From Bradyrhizobium guangdongense (GTDB taxonomy: Bacteria > Pseudomonadota > Alphaproteobacteria > Rhizobiales > Xanthobacteraceae), in the NCBI RefSeq assembly GCF_004114975.1, contig NZ_CP030051.1:1364001-1428000 (forward strand): a stretch of DNA of 64,000 bases, given 5' to 3'. Below are positions 19,444 to 27,324 of this stretch, piece by piece (the stretch's first letter is position 1; each line of letters opens with the position of its first letter). Made by a program: the position numbers and the translations under genes. Below the pieces are notes generated by a model that ran no database searches, was not told the origin of the DNA, and saw only the letters and a program-made list of their open reading frames with translations.

Positions 19444-19459
19444 TGGCATGGTTCTTGCG
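19444..19459 (+). promoter_or_regulatory. Sigma-54 (-24/-12) promoter for the urt-ure cluster
   Basis: TGGCAT-N5-TTGCGA matches the RpoN consensus TGGCAC-N5-TTGCA/T with exact spacing (GG and GC 10 bp apart). Transcription would start near 19470, leaving a leader of about 66 bases before the urtA ATG. Urea transport and urease are classic nitrogen-limitation (NtrC/RpoN) genes, so the placement is meaningful. Confidence 0.72.
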
Positions 19460-19535
19460 ATTCCGTTAATCGCAGGCGGCCGTGGGGCCGTTTCGCAGCG
19501 TTTTTTCACGTCTGCGTCAGGGAGATGATACATCC

Positions 19536-20858
19536 ATGCCTACCAAATCCATTCACGATATAGCGGCGTCATTGAGCCGCCGCGGCGTGCTCGCCGCGAC
19601 AGCTGGACTGATGCTCGGTCTGGCGTCCATTTCCGGCGCAAAGGCCGCGGACGACACCATCAAGGTGGGCGTCCTGCACTCGCTCTCGGGCACCATGGCC
19701 ATCAGCGAAACCACGCTGAAGGACACCATCCTCTTCCTGATCGACGAGCAGAACAAGAAGGGCGGCGTGCTCGGCAAGAAGCTCGAAGCCGTCGTCGTCG
19801 ATCCCGCCTCGAACTGGCCGTTGTTCGCCGAGAAGGCGCGCGAGTTGATCACCAAGGACAAGGTCGCCGTCGTGTTCGGCTGCTGGACTTCGGTCTCGCG
19901 CAAGTCGGTGCTGCCGGTGTTCAAGGAGCTCAACAACATCCTGTTCTACCCCGTGCAGTACGAGGGTGAAGAATCCGAGCGCAACGTGTTCTACACCGGC
20001 GCTGCGCCGAACCAGCAGGCGATCCCCGCCGTCGACTATCTGATGAAGGAAGAGAAGGTGAAGCGCTGGGTGCTCGCCGGCACCGACTACGTCTATCCCC
20101 GCACCACCAACAAGATCCTGGAAGCCTATCTGAAGTCGAAGGGTGTCGCCCAGGAAGACATCATGATCAACTACACGCCGTTCGGTCACTCCGACTGGCA
20201 GACGATCGTGGCCGACATCAAGAAGTTCGGCTCGGCCGGCAAGAAGACGGCGGTGGTCTCGACCATCAACGGCGACGCCAACGTTCCGTTCTACAAGGAG
20301 CTCGGCAACCAGGGCATCAAGGCCAAGGACATCCCGGTCGTCGCGTTCTCGGTGGGTGAGGAAGAGCTCGCCGGCATCGACACCAAGCCGCTGGTCGGCC
20401 ATCTCGCGGCCTGGAACTATTTCGAGTCGATCAAGACCCCGGCGAACGAGAAGTTCATCAAGGATTGGCAGGCCTACACCAAGAACCCGAAGCGTACGAC
20501 CAACGATCCGATGGAAGCCCACGTGATCGGCTTCAACATGTGGGTGAAGGCGGTCGAGAAGGTGAAGTCGACCGATCCGGACAAGGTGATCGATGCGCTT
20601 CCCGGCATCGAAACGCCGAACCTCACCGGTGGCGTCGCCAAGATGCTTCCGAACCACCACATCACCAAGCCGGTGTTCATCGGCGAGATCAAGGGCAACG
20701 GCCAGTTCGATGTTGTCTGGAAGACCCCGAGCCTCGTCCCCGGCGACGCCTGGTCGAAGGAGCTCGACGGCTCCAAGGACCTGATCGGCGATTGGGTCGG
20801 CAAGAAGTGCGGCAACTTCAACACCAAGACCAACAAGTGCCTCGGCTCCGGTTCCTGA
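19536..20858 (+). CDS. urtA: Urea ABC transporter substrate-binding protein UrtA
   Basis: 440 residues from ATG 19536, with GGGAG 11 bases upstream; an earlier in-frame GTG (19482) is unlikely. A twin-arginine-like export signal (SRRGVLAATAGLMLGLASISGAKA) precedes a type I periplasmic-binding fold (IKVGVLHSLSGTMAISE). VVFGCWTSVSRKSVLPV and YPVQYEGEESERNVFYTGAAPNQQ are hallmark UrtA sequences. It captures urea in the periplasm for UrtBCDE. It is the first gene of the cluster, and the stem-loop after it may keep its mRNA level above that of the membrane genes. Confidence 0.97.
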   Translation: MPTKSIHDIAASLSRRGVLAATAGLMLGLASISGAKAADDTIKVGVLHSLSGTMAISETTLKDTILFLIDEQNKKGGVLGKKLEAVVVDPASNWPLFAEKARELITKDKVAVVFGCWTSVSRKSVLPVFKELNNILFYPVQYEGEESERNVFYTGAAPNQQAIPAVDYLMKEEKVKRWVLAGTDYVYPRTTNKILEAYLKSKGVAQEDIMINYTPFGHSDWQTIVADIKKFGSAGKKTAVVSTINGDANVPFYKELGNQGIKAKDIPVVAFSVGEEELAGIDTKPLVGHLAAWNYFESIKTPANEKFIKDWQAYTKNPKRTTNDPMEAHVIGFNMWVKAVEKVKSTDPDKVIDALPGIETPNLTGGVAKMLPNHHITKPVFIGEIKGNGQFDVVWKTPSLVPGDAWSKELDGSKDLIGDWVGKKCGNFNTKTNKCLGSGS

Positions 20859-20885
20859 TCCGGATCTGACATTCGACTGCACGCT

Positions 20886-20917
20886 GGGAGAAGACGGCGA
20901 TTCCGCCGCCTTCTCCC
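20886..20917 (+). terminator. Stem-loop between urtA and urtB (probable attenuator/stabiliser)
   Basis: GGGAGAAG...CTTCTCCC with inner CGGCG/CGCCG arms gives a stem of about 13 bp with one bulge per side and a 4-base loop. No T-run follows, so it probably stabilises the urtA 3' end or partly terminates rather than stopping transcription. Confidence 0.5.
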
Positions 20918-20938
20918 CACTTCTGCCGGGGTGATCCA

Positions 20939-22549
20939 GTGCCAACCAAACTGACTGCTCGTCTTTCGACGTTTGTTCTCTCGCTATTCCTGATCGCGTT
21001 GGCGCTGCCGGCCCTTGCCGGTCCGTTCGAGGATGCGGTCGCCAAATTCGCCAACGACGATTTTTCCGAGACGGATGAGGCGATCGGCGCGGTCGCCAGC
21101 AGCGGCAACAAGCTCGCCTTTCCGATCATCAGCGCGCTCCAGGACGGCCGCCTCATGGCCGATCCCGATAGCAAGAAGGTTTACGTCACCGGCACCGACG
21201 GCAAGTCGATCGATGCCGCGACCGGTGAGCCGGTTGCCAGCGTGCCCGACAGCGCCAGCGCCGTTCGCCTCAACAATCGCCTGCGCCGTAGCGTCGATGC
21301 TGCGCTCGGCAGCCTGACGCTTCAGTCGCCGGATCTCGGCGCGCGGCTCCAGGCCGCGCAGTCGGTCTTCAAGTCGCACGAAGAGACCGCGCTCGAGCCC
21401 GTCGAAAGCGCGCTCGCCAAGGAGACCAACCGATCCGTCAAGACCGCGCTCGGCGAAGCGCGCGCGGCGATCCTGCTGTTCAAGTCCGATGCCACCGAAG
21501 TGCAGAAGCTCGAGGCCGTCGCCACCATCAGGGCGCGTGGCGACCAGGAAGCGCTGGCGCTGCTGTCCGACATCGGGACCGATCAGCCGGCCTCCGTCGC
21601 CAAGGCCGCGACCAGCGCGATCGGCTCGATCCAGAACACGCTCGCGATCTGGTCCACGGTGCAGAACGCCTGGTACGGCCTGTCGCTCGGCTCGGTGCTG
21701 CTGCTCGCGGCGATCGGGCTCGCCATCACCTTCGGCGTGATGGGCGTCATCAACATGGCCCATGGCGAGATGGTGATGATCGGAGCCTACACCACCTTCG
21801 TGGTGCAGGAGGTGATCCGCACCCGCTATCCCGCTTTGTTCGACTATTCGCTGCTGATCGCGGTGCCTCTGGCCTTCCTCGTCGCCGGCGGCATCGGCGT
21901 GCTGATCGAGCGCAGCATCATCCGCTTCCTCTACGGCCGTCCGCTGGAGACGCTGCTCGCGACCTGGGGTCTGTCGCTGGTGCTGCAGCAGGCGGTGCGC
22001 ACCATGTTCGGCCCGACCAACCGCGAGGTCGGCAATCCCTCCTGGATGAGCGGCGCCTTCGAACTCGGCCAGATCACCATCACCTACAACCGGCTCTGGA
22101 TCCTCTGCTTCACGCTTGCGGTGTTCGCGATCCTGCTCGCCATGCTGCGCTACACCGCGCTCGGCCTCGAGATGCGCGCGGTGACACAGAACCGCCGCAT
22201 GGCGGCCTCGATGGGCATCGCCACCTCGCGCGTCGATGCGCTGACCTTCGGGCTCGGCTCGGGCATCGCCGGCATCGCCGGCGTGGCGCTGTCCCAGATC
22301 GACAACGTCAGCCCCAATCTCGGCCAGAGCTACATCATCGACAGTTTCATGGTCGTGGTGTTTGGTGGGGTCGGCAATCTCTGGGGCACTTTGGTCGGCG
22401 CCTTCACGCTCGGCATCGCCAACAAGTTCCTTGAGCCGGTCGCCGGCGCGGTGCTCGGCAAGATCGCCATCCTGGTCCTGATCATCCTGTTCATTCAAAA
22501 GCGCCCGCGCGGCCTGTTCGCGCTCAAGGGCCGCGCGGTGGAAGCATGA
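20939..22549 (+). CDS. urtB: Urea ABC transporter permease UrtB
   Basis: 536 residues from a GTG start. The N-terminal signal-like helix is followed by a periplasmic region of about 190 residues, a UrtB feature absent from LivH. A LivH-type permease domain of about 8 membrane helices follows (ITFGVMGVINMAHGEMVMIGAYTTF; GLGSGIAGIAGVALSQIDNVSPNLGQ). It forms the urea channel with UrtC. The stop overlaps the urtC start by 4 bp. Confidence 0.96.
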   Translation: MPTKLTARLSTFVLSLFLIALALPALAGPFEDAVAKFANDDFSETDEAIGAVASSGNKLAFPIISALQDGRLMADPDSKKVYVTGTDGKSIDAATGEPVASVPDSASAVRLNNRLRRSVDAALGSLTLQSPDLGARLQAAQSVFKSHEETALEPVESALAKETNRSVKTALGEARAAILLFKSDATEVQKLEAVATIRARGDQEALALLSDIGTDQPASVAKAATSAIGSIQNTLAIWSTVQNAWYGLSLGSVLLLAAIGLAITFGVMGVINMAHGEMVMIGAYTTFVVQEVIRTRYPALFDYSLLIAVPLAFLVAGGIGVLIERSIIRFLYGRPLETLLATWGLSLVLQQAVRTMFGPTNREVGNPSWMSGAFELGQITITYNRLWILCFTLAVFAILLAMLRYTALGLEMRAVTQNRRMAASMGIATSRVDALTFGLGSGIAGIAGVALSQIDNVSPNLGQSYIIDSFMVVVFGGVGNLWGTLVGAFTLGIANKFLEPVAGAVLGKIAILVLIILFIQKRPRGLFALKGRAVEA

Positions 22550-23724
22550 CCCCTCACATGCTGACGCGATCGCTCGACCGCGGCGCGGCAATCTTCCTGA
22601 TGATCGTCGCCGCCTGCGGCATCCTGATCCCGCTCTCCAACCTGCTGCTGCCGGCGGGCTCGGTGCTGCAAGTGCCGACCTATCTGGTCGCGCTCTGGGG
22701 CAAATATGTCTGCTACGCCATCCTTGCGCTCTCGATCGACCTGATCTGGGGCTATTGCGGCATTCTCTCGCTCGGCCACGGCGCCTTCTTCGCGCTCGGT
22801 GGTTACGCGATGGGCATGTACCTGATGCGGCAGATCGGCACCCGCGGCGTCTACGGCAACCCTGTCCTGCCCGACTTCATGGTGTTTCTGAACTGGCAGA
22901 AGCTGCCCTGGTACTGGTACGGCTTCGACATGTTCTGGTTTGCGGCGCTGATGGTGTTGATCGTGCCGGGCTTGCTCGCGTTCTGCTTCGGCTGGCTCGC
23001 CTTCCGCTCCCGCGTCACCGGCGTGTATCTGTCGATCATTACCCAGGCGATGACCTATGCGCTGCTGCTCGCCTTCTTCCGCAACGATTTCGGCTTTGGC
23101 GGCAACAACGGCCTGACCGATTTCAAGGATATCATGGGCTTCAATGTCCAGGCCGAAGGCACCCGCGCCGCACTGTTCGCGCTGAGCTGCCTGGCGCTGA
23201 TCGGAAGCTTCCTGATCTGCCGCGCCGTGGTGTCCTCCAAGCTGGGAAAGGTGCTGATCGCGATCCGCGATGCGGAATCGCGCAGCCGTTTCCTCGGTTA
23301 CCGCGTGGAATCCTACAAGCTGTTCGTGTTCACGCTGTCGGCCTGCATGGCCGGTGTTGCCGGCGCGCTCTATGTGCCGCAGGTCGGCATCATCAACCCA
23401 TCCGAATTCGCTCCGGGCAATTCGATCGAGGCGGTGATCTGGGTGGCGGTCGGCGGCCGTGGCACGCTGGTCGGCGCGGCGCTCGGCGCCATCGTCGTCA
23501 ACTACGCCAAGACCTTCTTCACCTCGGGCGTATTGGCGCCGTACTGGCTGTTCATGCTGGGGGCGCTGTTCATCCTGGTGACGCTCCTTCTGCCCAAGGG
23601 CATTGTCGGCACCTTCAACGCCTGGCGCGATCAGTCGAAAGAGAAGCGCTCTGCTTCAGCCGCTGCGAGTGCGGCTGCCGAAGACGGCGTCACCGAAGCC
23701 AACATGGCAGAGGAGCGGTCATGA
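22546..23724 (+). CDS. urtC: Urea ABC transporter permease UrtC
   Basis: A 392-residue LivM-type permease with about 9 membrane helices (LIWGYCGILSLGHGAFFALGGYAMGMYLM; RVTGVYLSIITQAMTYALLLAF; NNGLTDFKDI). The charged Ala/Glu-rich C-terminus (SASAAASAAAEDGVTEAN) is cytoplasmic. It is coupled by ATGA overlaps both to urtB before it and to urtD after it. Confidence 0.96.
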   Translation: MTPHMLTRSLDRGAAIFLMIVAACGILIPLSNLLLPAGSVLQVPTYLVALWGKYVCYAILALSIDLIWGYCGILSLGHGAFFALGGYAMGMYLMRQIGTRGVYGNPVLPDFMVFLNWQKLPWYWYGFDMFWFAALMVLIVPGLLAFCFGWLAFRSRVTGVYLSIITQAMTYALLLAFFRNDFGFGGNNGLTDFKDIMGFNVQAEGTRAALFALSCLALIGSFLICRAVVSSKLGKVLIAIRDAESRSRFLGYRVESYKLFVFTLSACMAGVAGALYVPQVGIINPSEFAPGNSIEAVIWVAVGGRGTLVGAALGAIVVNYAKTFFTSGVLAPYWLFMLGALFILVTLLLPKGIVGTFNAWRDQSKEKRSASAAASAAAEDGVTEANMAEERS

Positions 23725-24482
23725 ACGTCATGGACACCCGCGCGACCTCCGCGATGCTCTATCTCGACGGCGTGCACGTCTCGTTCGACGGCTTTCACGC
23801 CATCAACAATCTGTCGCTGACGCTCGAGCCCGGCGAGATGCGCGCCATCATCGGCCCCAACGGTGCCGGCAAGACCACGATGATGGACATCATTACCGGC
23901 AAGACCAAGCCCGACGAGGGCACGGTGCTGTTCGACGGCGTCACCGACCTGACGCGCCTCGACGAGACGCGCATCGCCGAGCTCGGCATCGGCCGCAAAT
24001 TCCAGAAACCGACGGTGTTCGAGAGCCAGACCGTCCAGGACAATCTGTTGCTCGCGCTCAATGTCGATCACAGCGTCAAGGGCACACTGTTCTGGCGCGG
24101 CAGCAGGGCCGAGTCGGAACGCATCGACAAGGTGCTGGAGACGATCCGCCTCACCAACGCCCGCAACCGCCTCGCCGGCAGCCTCAGCCATGGTCAGAAG
24201 CAGTGGCTCGAGATCGGCATGCTGCTGGCGCAGGACCCGAAGCTGCTGCTGGTCGACGAGCCCGTGGCCGGCATGACCGACGTCGAGACCCATCTCACCG
24301 CCGAGCTCCTCAAAGAGATCAACAAGACCCACACCGTCATGGTGGTCGAGCACGACATGACGTTCGTACGCGAACTCGGTGTCAAGGTGACGTGTCTGCA
24401 CGAAGGCGCGGTGCTCGCGGAAGGAACCATTGACCAGGTCTCGTCCAACGAGCGGGTCATCGAAGTCTATCTGGGACGCTGA
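23721..24482 (+). CDS. urtD: Urea ABC transporter ATP-binding protein UrtD
   Basis: 253 residues from ATG 23721, overlapping the urtC stop; longer frames upstream are shadow. Walker A GPNGAGKTTMMD, signature LSHGQKQWLEIGM (His in place of the second Gly, a UrtD trait), Walker B LLLVDEPVAGM and switch His VVEHDMTFV. It is one of two ATPases driving urea import. urtE begins 3 bp after its stop. Confidence 0.96.
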   Translation: MNVMDTRATSAMLYLDGVHVSFDGFHAINNLSLTLEPGEMRAIIGPNGAGKTTMMDIITGKTKPDEGTVLFDGVTDLTRLDETRIAELGIGRKFQKPTVFESQTVQDNLLLALNVDHSVKGTLFWRGSRAESERIDKVLETIRLTNARNRLAGSLSHGQKQWLEIGMLLAQDPKLLLVDEPVAGMTDVETHLTAELLKEINKTHTVMVVEHDMTFVRELGVKVTCLHEGAVLAEGTIDQVSSNERVIEVYLGR

Positions 24483-24485
24483 ACG

Positions 24486-25181
24486 ATGCTTGAGGTCAAG
24501 GACATCAACCTGTTCTACGGCGCTGCGCAGGCGCTGCGCGGCGTTTCGATCGCGGCCGAGCCGGGCAAGGTGACATGCGTGCTCGGGCGTAACGGCGTCG
24601 GCAAGACCTCGCTGCTGCGCGCCATGGTCGGGCAATATCCAATCTCCTCGGGCGCAATCGTGTTCGACGGCGCCGATATTACCGGCCTCAAGCCGTATGA
24701 ACGGGCGCGCAAGGGCATCGGCTTCGTGCCGCAGGGCCGCGAGATCTTTCCGCTGTTGACGGTCGAGGAGAACCTCAAGACCGGCTTCGGTCCTCTCAAG
24801 CGCCAGGACCGGAACATCCCGGACGACGTGTTCTCGCTGTTTCCGGTGCTGCAATCCATGCTCGGCCGTCGCGGCGGCGATCTCTCCGGCGGTCAGCAGC
24901 AGCAGCTTGCGATCGGTCGCGCGCTGGTGATGCGGCCTAAATTACTGCTGCTCGACGAGCCGACCGAGGGCATCCAGCCCTCGATCATCAAGGACATTGG
25001 CCGGGCCATCTCCTACTTGCGCAATCTCGGCAACATCGCCATCGTGCTGGTCGAACAATATCTCGACTTTGCCTGCGAACTCGGCGACAGTTTCGCGGTG
25101 ATGGATCGCGGCGCGGTGAAGTTCACCTGTGATCGATCCAATCTCGACCCAAGCGAGATCAGCCGCCAGATGGCGCTGTAG
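24486..25181 (+). CDS. urtE: Urea ABC transporter ATP-binding protein UrtE
   Basis: 231 residues. Walker A GRNGVGKTSLLR, signature LSGGQQQQLAIGRAL, Walker B LLLLDEPTEGIQPS, and VEQYLDFAC in the switch region. It is LivF-like and partners UrtD. FGPLKRQDRNIP and the ending MAL are typical of UrtE. Transport genes end here and urease genes start 35 bp later on the same strand. Confidence 0.96.
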   Translation: MLEVKDINLFYGAAQALRGVSIAAEPGKVTCVLGRNGVGKTSLLRAMVGQYPISSGAIVFDGADITGLKPYERARKGIGFVPQGREIFPLLTVEENLKTGFGPLKRQDRNIPDDVFSLFPVLQSMLGRRGGDLSGGQQQQLAIGRALVMRPKLLLLDEPTEGIQPSIIKDIGRAISYLRNLGNIAIVLVEQYLDFACELGDSFAVMDRGAVKFTCDRSNLDPSEISRQMAL

Positions 25182-25216
25182 GAAGAAATCCTGCCGCAAC
25201 CGGCGAGGGGAGACGG

Positions 25217-26047
25217 ATGCGCAGCGATGCTTTGGCGGCATCTTCGGTGTTCGAAGCCAATCGCGCCAGGGGCGTGGTGCGTTTCGACGTGCATGCCCGC
25301 GACGGCGTGACGCGGCGCGGCGCCTTGCATGAATCCGGATCGCTGCGCGTGCGCTTTCCCTCGCCGGAGGACAAAGGCCTGTCCGGCGTGTTCGTCAACA
25401 CGGCCGGTGGCGTTGCCGGCGGTGATCGCTTCGACATCGAGATCTCGGCCGCAGAGGCCGCGCGCTTGACGCTGACGACGGCCGCCGCGGAAAAGATCTA
25501 TCGCGCGCCGGGCGCCGCGGCGCAGCTCAATATTTCCTTGAAGGTCGGCGCCGGCGCGCATCTCGGCTGGCTGCCGCAGGAGACGATCCTGTTCGATCGT
25601 GCGCGTGTCCATCGCCGCTTCGACATCGAGCTCGACGAGGCCGCCTCGCTCATGCTTTGCGAAATCGTCGTGTTCGGCCGCGCCGCCATGGGCGAGCGGA
25701 TGGAGCAGGGGGAGTTCGTCGACCGCTGGCGGCTGTCCCGTGGCGGCAGGCTGGTCTTTGCCGAGACCATCAGGCTCGACGGCACTATCGGCGCGAAGCT
25801 GGCCCGATCCGCCGTCGCCAAGGCTGGTGCCGCGATCGGCACGGCGCTGATCGTGCCCGGCGATGAAGCTTTGGTCGAACGCATCCGCGAGGCATCGGAA
25901 GCTTTCGCCGGCGAGGTCGGGATATCCGCCTGGAATGGCTTTGCAATAGCGCGGTTCTGTGCCCAAGATGCGGCGCGTTTGCGCTCCGACATGATGACCG
26001 TGCTGGCGCGCACCGGCGCGGCCTTGCCGCGGCTCTGGCTGAATTGA
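25217..26047 (+). CDS. ureD: Urease accessory protein UreD
   Basis: 276 residues. It has the conserved UreD blocks VNTAGGVAGGDRFDIEI, TLTTAAAEKIYRA, LGWLPQETILFDRARVHRRFDIEL and CEIVVFGRAAMGE. UreD is the scaffold that binds apo-urease and, with UreF and UreG, delivers nickel. It is the first urease gene and runs directly on from the transporter. Confidence 0.95.
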   Translation: MRSDALAASSVFEANRARGVVRFDVHARDGVTRRGALHESGSLRVRFPSPEDKGLSGVFVNTAGGVAGGDRFDIEISAAEAARLTLTTAAAEKIYRAPGAAAQLNISLKVGAGAHLGWLPQETILFDRARVHRRFDIELDEAASLMLCEIVVFGRAAMGERMEQGEFVDRWRLSRGGRLVFAETIRLDGTIGAKLARSAVAKAGAAIGTALIVPGDEALVERIREASEAFAGEVGISAWNGFAIARFCAQDAARLRSDMMTVLARTGAALPRLWLN

Positions 26048-26071
26048 ATTGTTGAACCGAAGAGATTTCGC

Positions 26072-26374
26072 ATGAACCTGTCTCCCCGCGAAAAGGACAA
26101 GCTTCTGATCTCGATGGCGGCCATCGTGGCGCGCCGCAGACTGGATCGCGGCGTCAAGCTCAACCATCCCGAGGCGATCGCGATCATCTCCGACTTCATC
26201 CTCGAGGGCGCGCGTGACGGCCGCACGGTCGCCGAGCTGATGCAGTCAGGCGCGCAGGTGCTCACCCGCGAGCAGGTCATGCCTGGCATCCCCGAGATGA
26301 TTCACGACATCCAGGTCGAAGCGACATTTCCTGACGGCACCAAGCTCGTCACCGTGCATGAACCGATCCGATAG
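26072..26374 (+). CDS. ureA: Urease subunit gamma
   Basis: 100 residues, the standard length. The family opening [22 protein letters not shown] and the segment [26 protein letters not shown] are present. It is a structural subunit of the (alpha-beta-gamma)3 nickel urease, as a separate gene rather than a gamma-beta fusion. Confidence 0.98.
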   Translation: MNLSPREKDKLLISMAAIVARRRLDRGVKLNHPEAIAIISDFILEGARDGRTVAELMQSGAQVLTREQVMPGIPEMIHDIQVEATFPDGTKLVTVHEPIR

Positions 26375-26384
26375 GAACATAGAC

Positions 26385-26690
26385 ATGATCCCCGGCGAAC
26401 TCTTCATCCAGGACGGCGAGATCGAACTCAATGCCGGTCGCAAGACCGTGACGCTGACGGTGGCGAACACCGGCGACCGCCCGATCCAGGTCGGCTCGCA
26501 CTATCATTTCTTCGAAACCAACCCCGCGCTGAAATTCGATCGCAAGAAAGCTCGCGGCATGCGCCTCGACATCGCCGCCGGTACTGCGGTCCGCTTTGAG
26601 CCCGGTCAGACCCGGGAAGTTCAGCTGGTCGCCATGGCGGGGAAGAAGACCATCTACGGCTTCCGGGGCGAGGTGATGGGGAAGCTGTGA
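26385..26690 (+). CDS. ureB: Urease subunit beta
   Basis: 101 residues from ATG 26385. [38 protein letters not shown] and [14 protein letters not shown] are diagnostic. It is a structural subunit. The gene starts 10 bp after ureA. A run of 57 bp separates it from the next, non-urease gene. Confidence 0.98.
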   Translation: MIPGELFIQDGEIELNAGRKTVTLTVANTGDRPIQVGSHYHFFETNPALKFDRKKARGMRLDIAAGTAVRFEPGQTREVQLVAMAGKKTIYGFRGEVMGKL

Positions 26691-26747
26691 GCGGCGCAGG
26701 AACGAGCGCGATGCGGCATCGTTGAGGCGAAAACGGAGGAGTTTGCC

Positions 26748-27287
26748 ATGCTGTCACCCGTCCGCCTCGTTTCCGAAGCCGCAGAGCTCGCCGCACGCCG
26801 TCACAATGGCATGGCGCGCAAGGGGCGCGGCAAGGAGCCTTATATCAACCATCTCGCCGAAGTTGCTAACCTGCTTGCGACTGCGACCGACGGCGCCGAC
26901 GCCGAGCTCGTTGCCGCCGGCTGGCTGCACGATTCGGTCGAGGATACCGACACCGAGCCCGAGGAGCTGGCGCAGAAGTTTTCTGAACGCGTCGCCGCTC
27001 TTGTCCTCGAATGCACCGATGATATGGGCCTGTCGAAGGCCGAGCGGCGGAGCAGGCAGGTGGTCGATGCGCCAAACAAATCCGCCGGCGCCAAGCTGAT
27101 CAAGATCGCCGACAAGGTCAGCAACATCGGGGCGCGGATTCATCCCGATCCAACCACCGAAGAGCGCGACGATCTTCTCGATTACGTCGATTGGGCCGAG
27201 CAGGTCGTCGCCGGCTGCCGCGGCGGCAATCAATGGCTCGATACGGCATTCGACGACATGGTACTGAGAGCGAGAACCTCGCTGTGA
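26748..27287 (+). CDS. HD-domain hydrolase (MESH1/SpoT-hydrolase-like) inside the urease operon
   Basis: 179 residues, with GGAGG 8 bases before ATG. The HD-type metal ligands of the RelA/SpoT hydrolase and MESH1 group are visible: His35 (YINHLAEVA), His61-Asp62 and Glu65-Asp66 (GWLHDSVEDT), and Asp122 (KIADKVSN). The length equals a bare hydrolase domain with no synthetase, TGS or ACT domain. Family members hydrolyse (p)ppGpp or related nucleotides such as NADPH. Lying between ureB and ureC, it would be made under nitrogen starvation, but a direct role in urease is unproven. Confidence 0.82.
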   Translation: MLSPVRLVSEAAELAARRHNGMARKGRGKEPYINHLAEVANLLATATDGADAELVAAGWLHDSVEDTDTEPEELAQKFSERVAALVLECTDDMGLSKAERRSRQVVDAPNKSAGAKLIKIADKVSNIGARIHPDPTTEERDDLLDYVDWAEQVVAGCRGGNQWLDTAFDDMVLRARTSL

Positions 27288-27324
27288 GTGCTAATCCGAT
27301 ATTCCAACACAAACGGGGCTTGTG

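Larger units (their letters stand above)
19017..19535. promoter_or_regulatory. Divergent regulatory region between rhlE-like helicase and urtA
   Basis: 519 bp with no credible gene. The helicase-proximal 230 bp is GC-rich; the part around 19270-19440 is markedly AT-rich (runs such as TTATTAATTAGACT and CAATTTTTTT), unlike the rest of the window. It contains an inverted repeat at 19354-19368 and the sigma-54 promoter at 19444-19459. Sites for NtrC would be expected in the AT-rich part, but I could not identify a full consensus site by eye. Confidence 0.6.

Noticed and set aside
22755..24482. Long plus-strand frame running from inside urtC into urtD
   Set aside because: Only the part from ATG 23721 is the real UrtD; the upstream part is out-of-frame urtC sequence.
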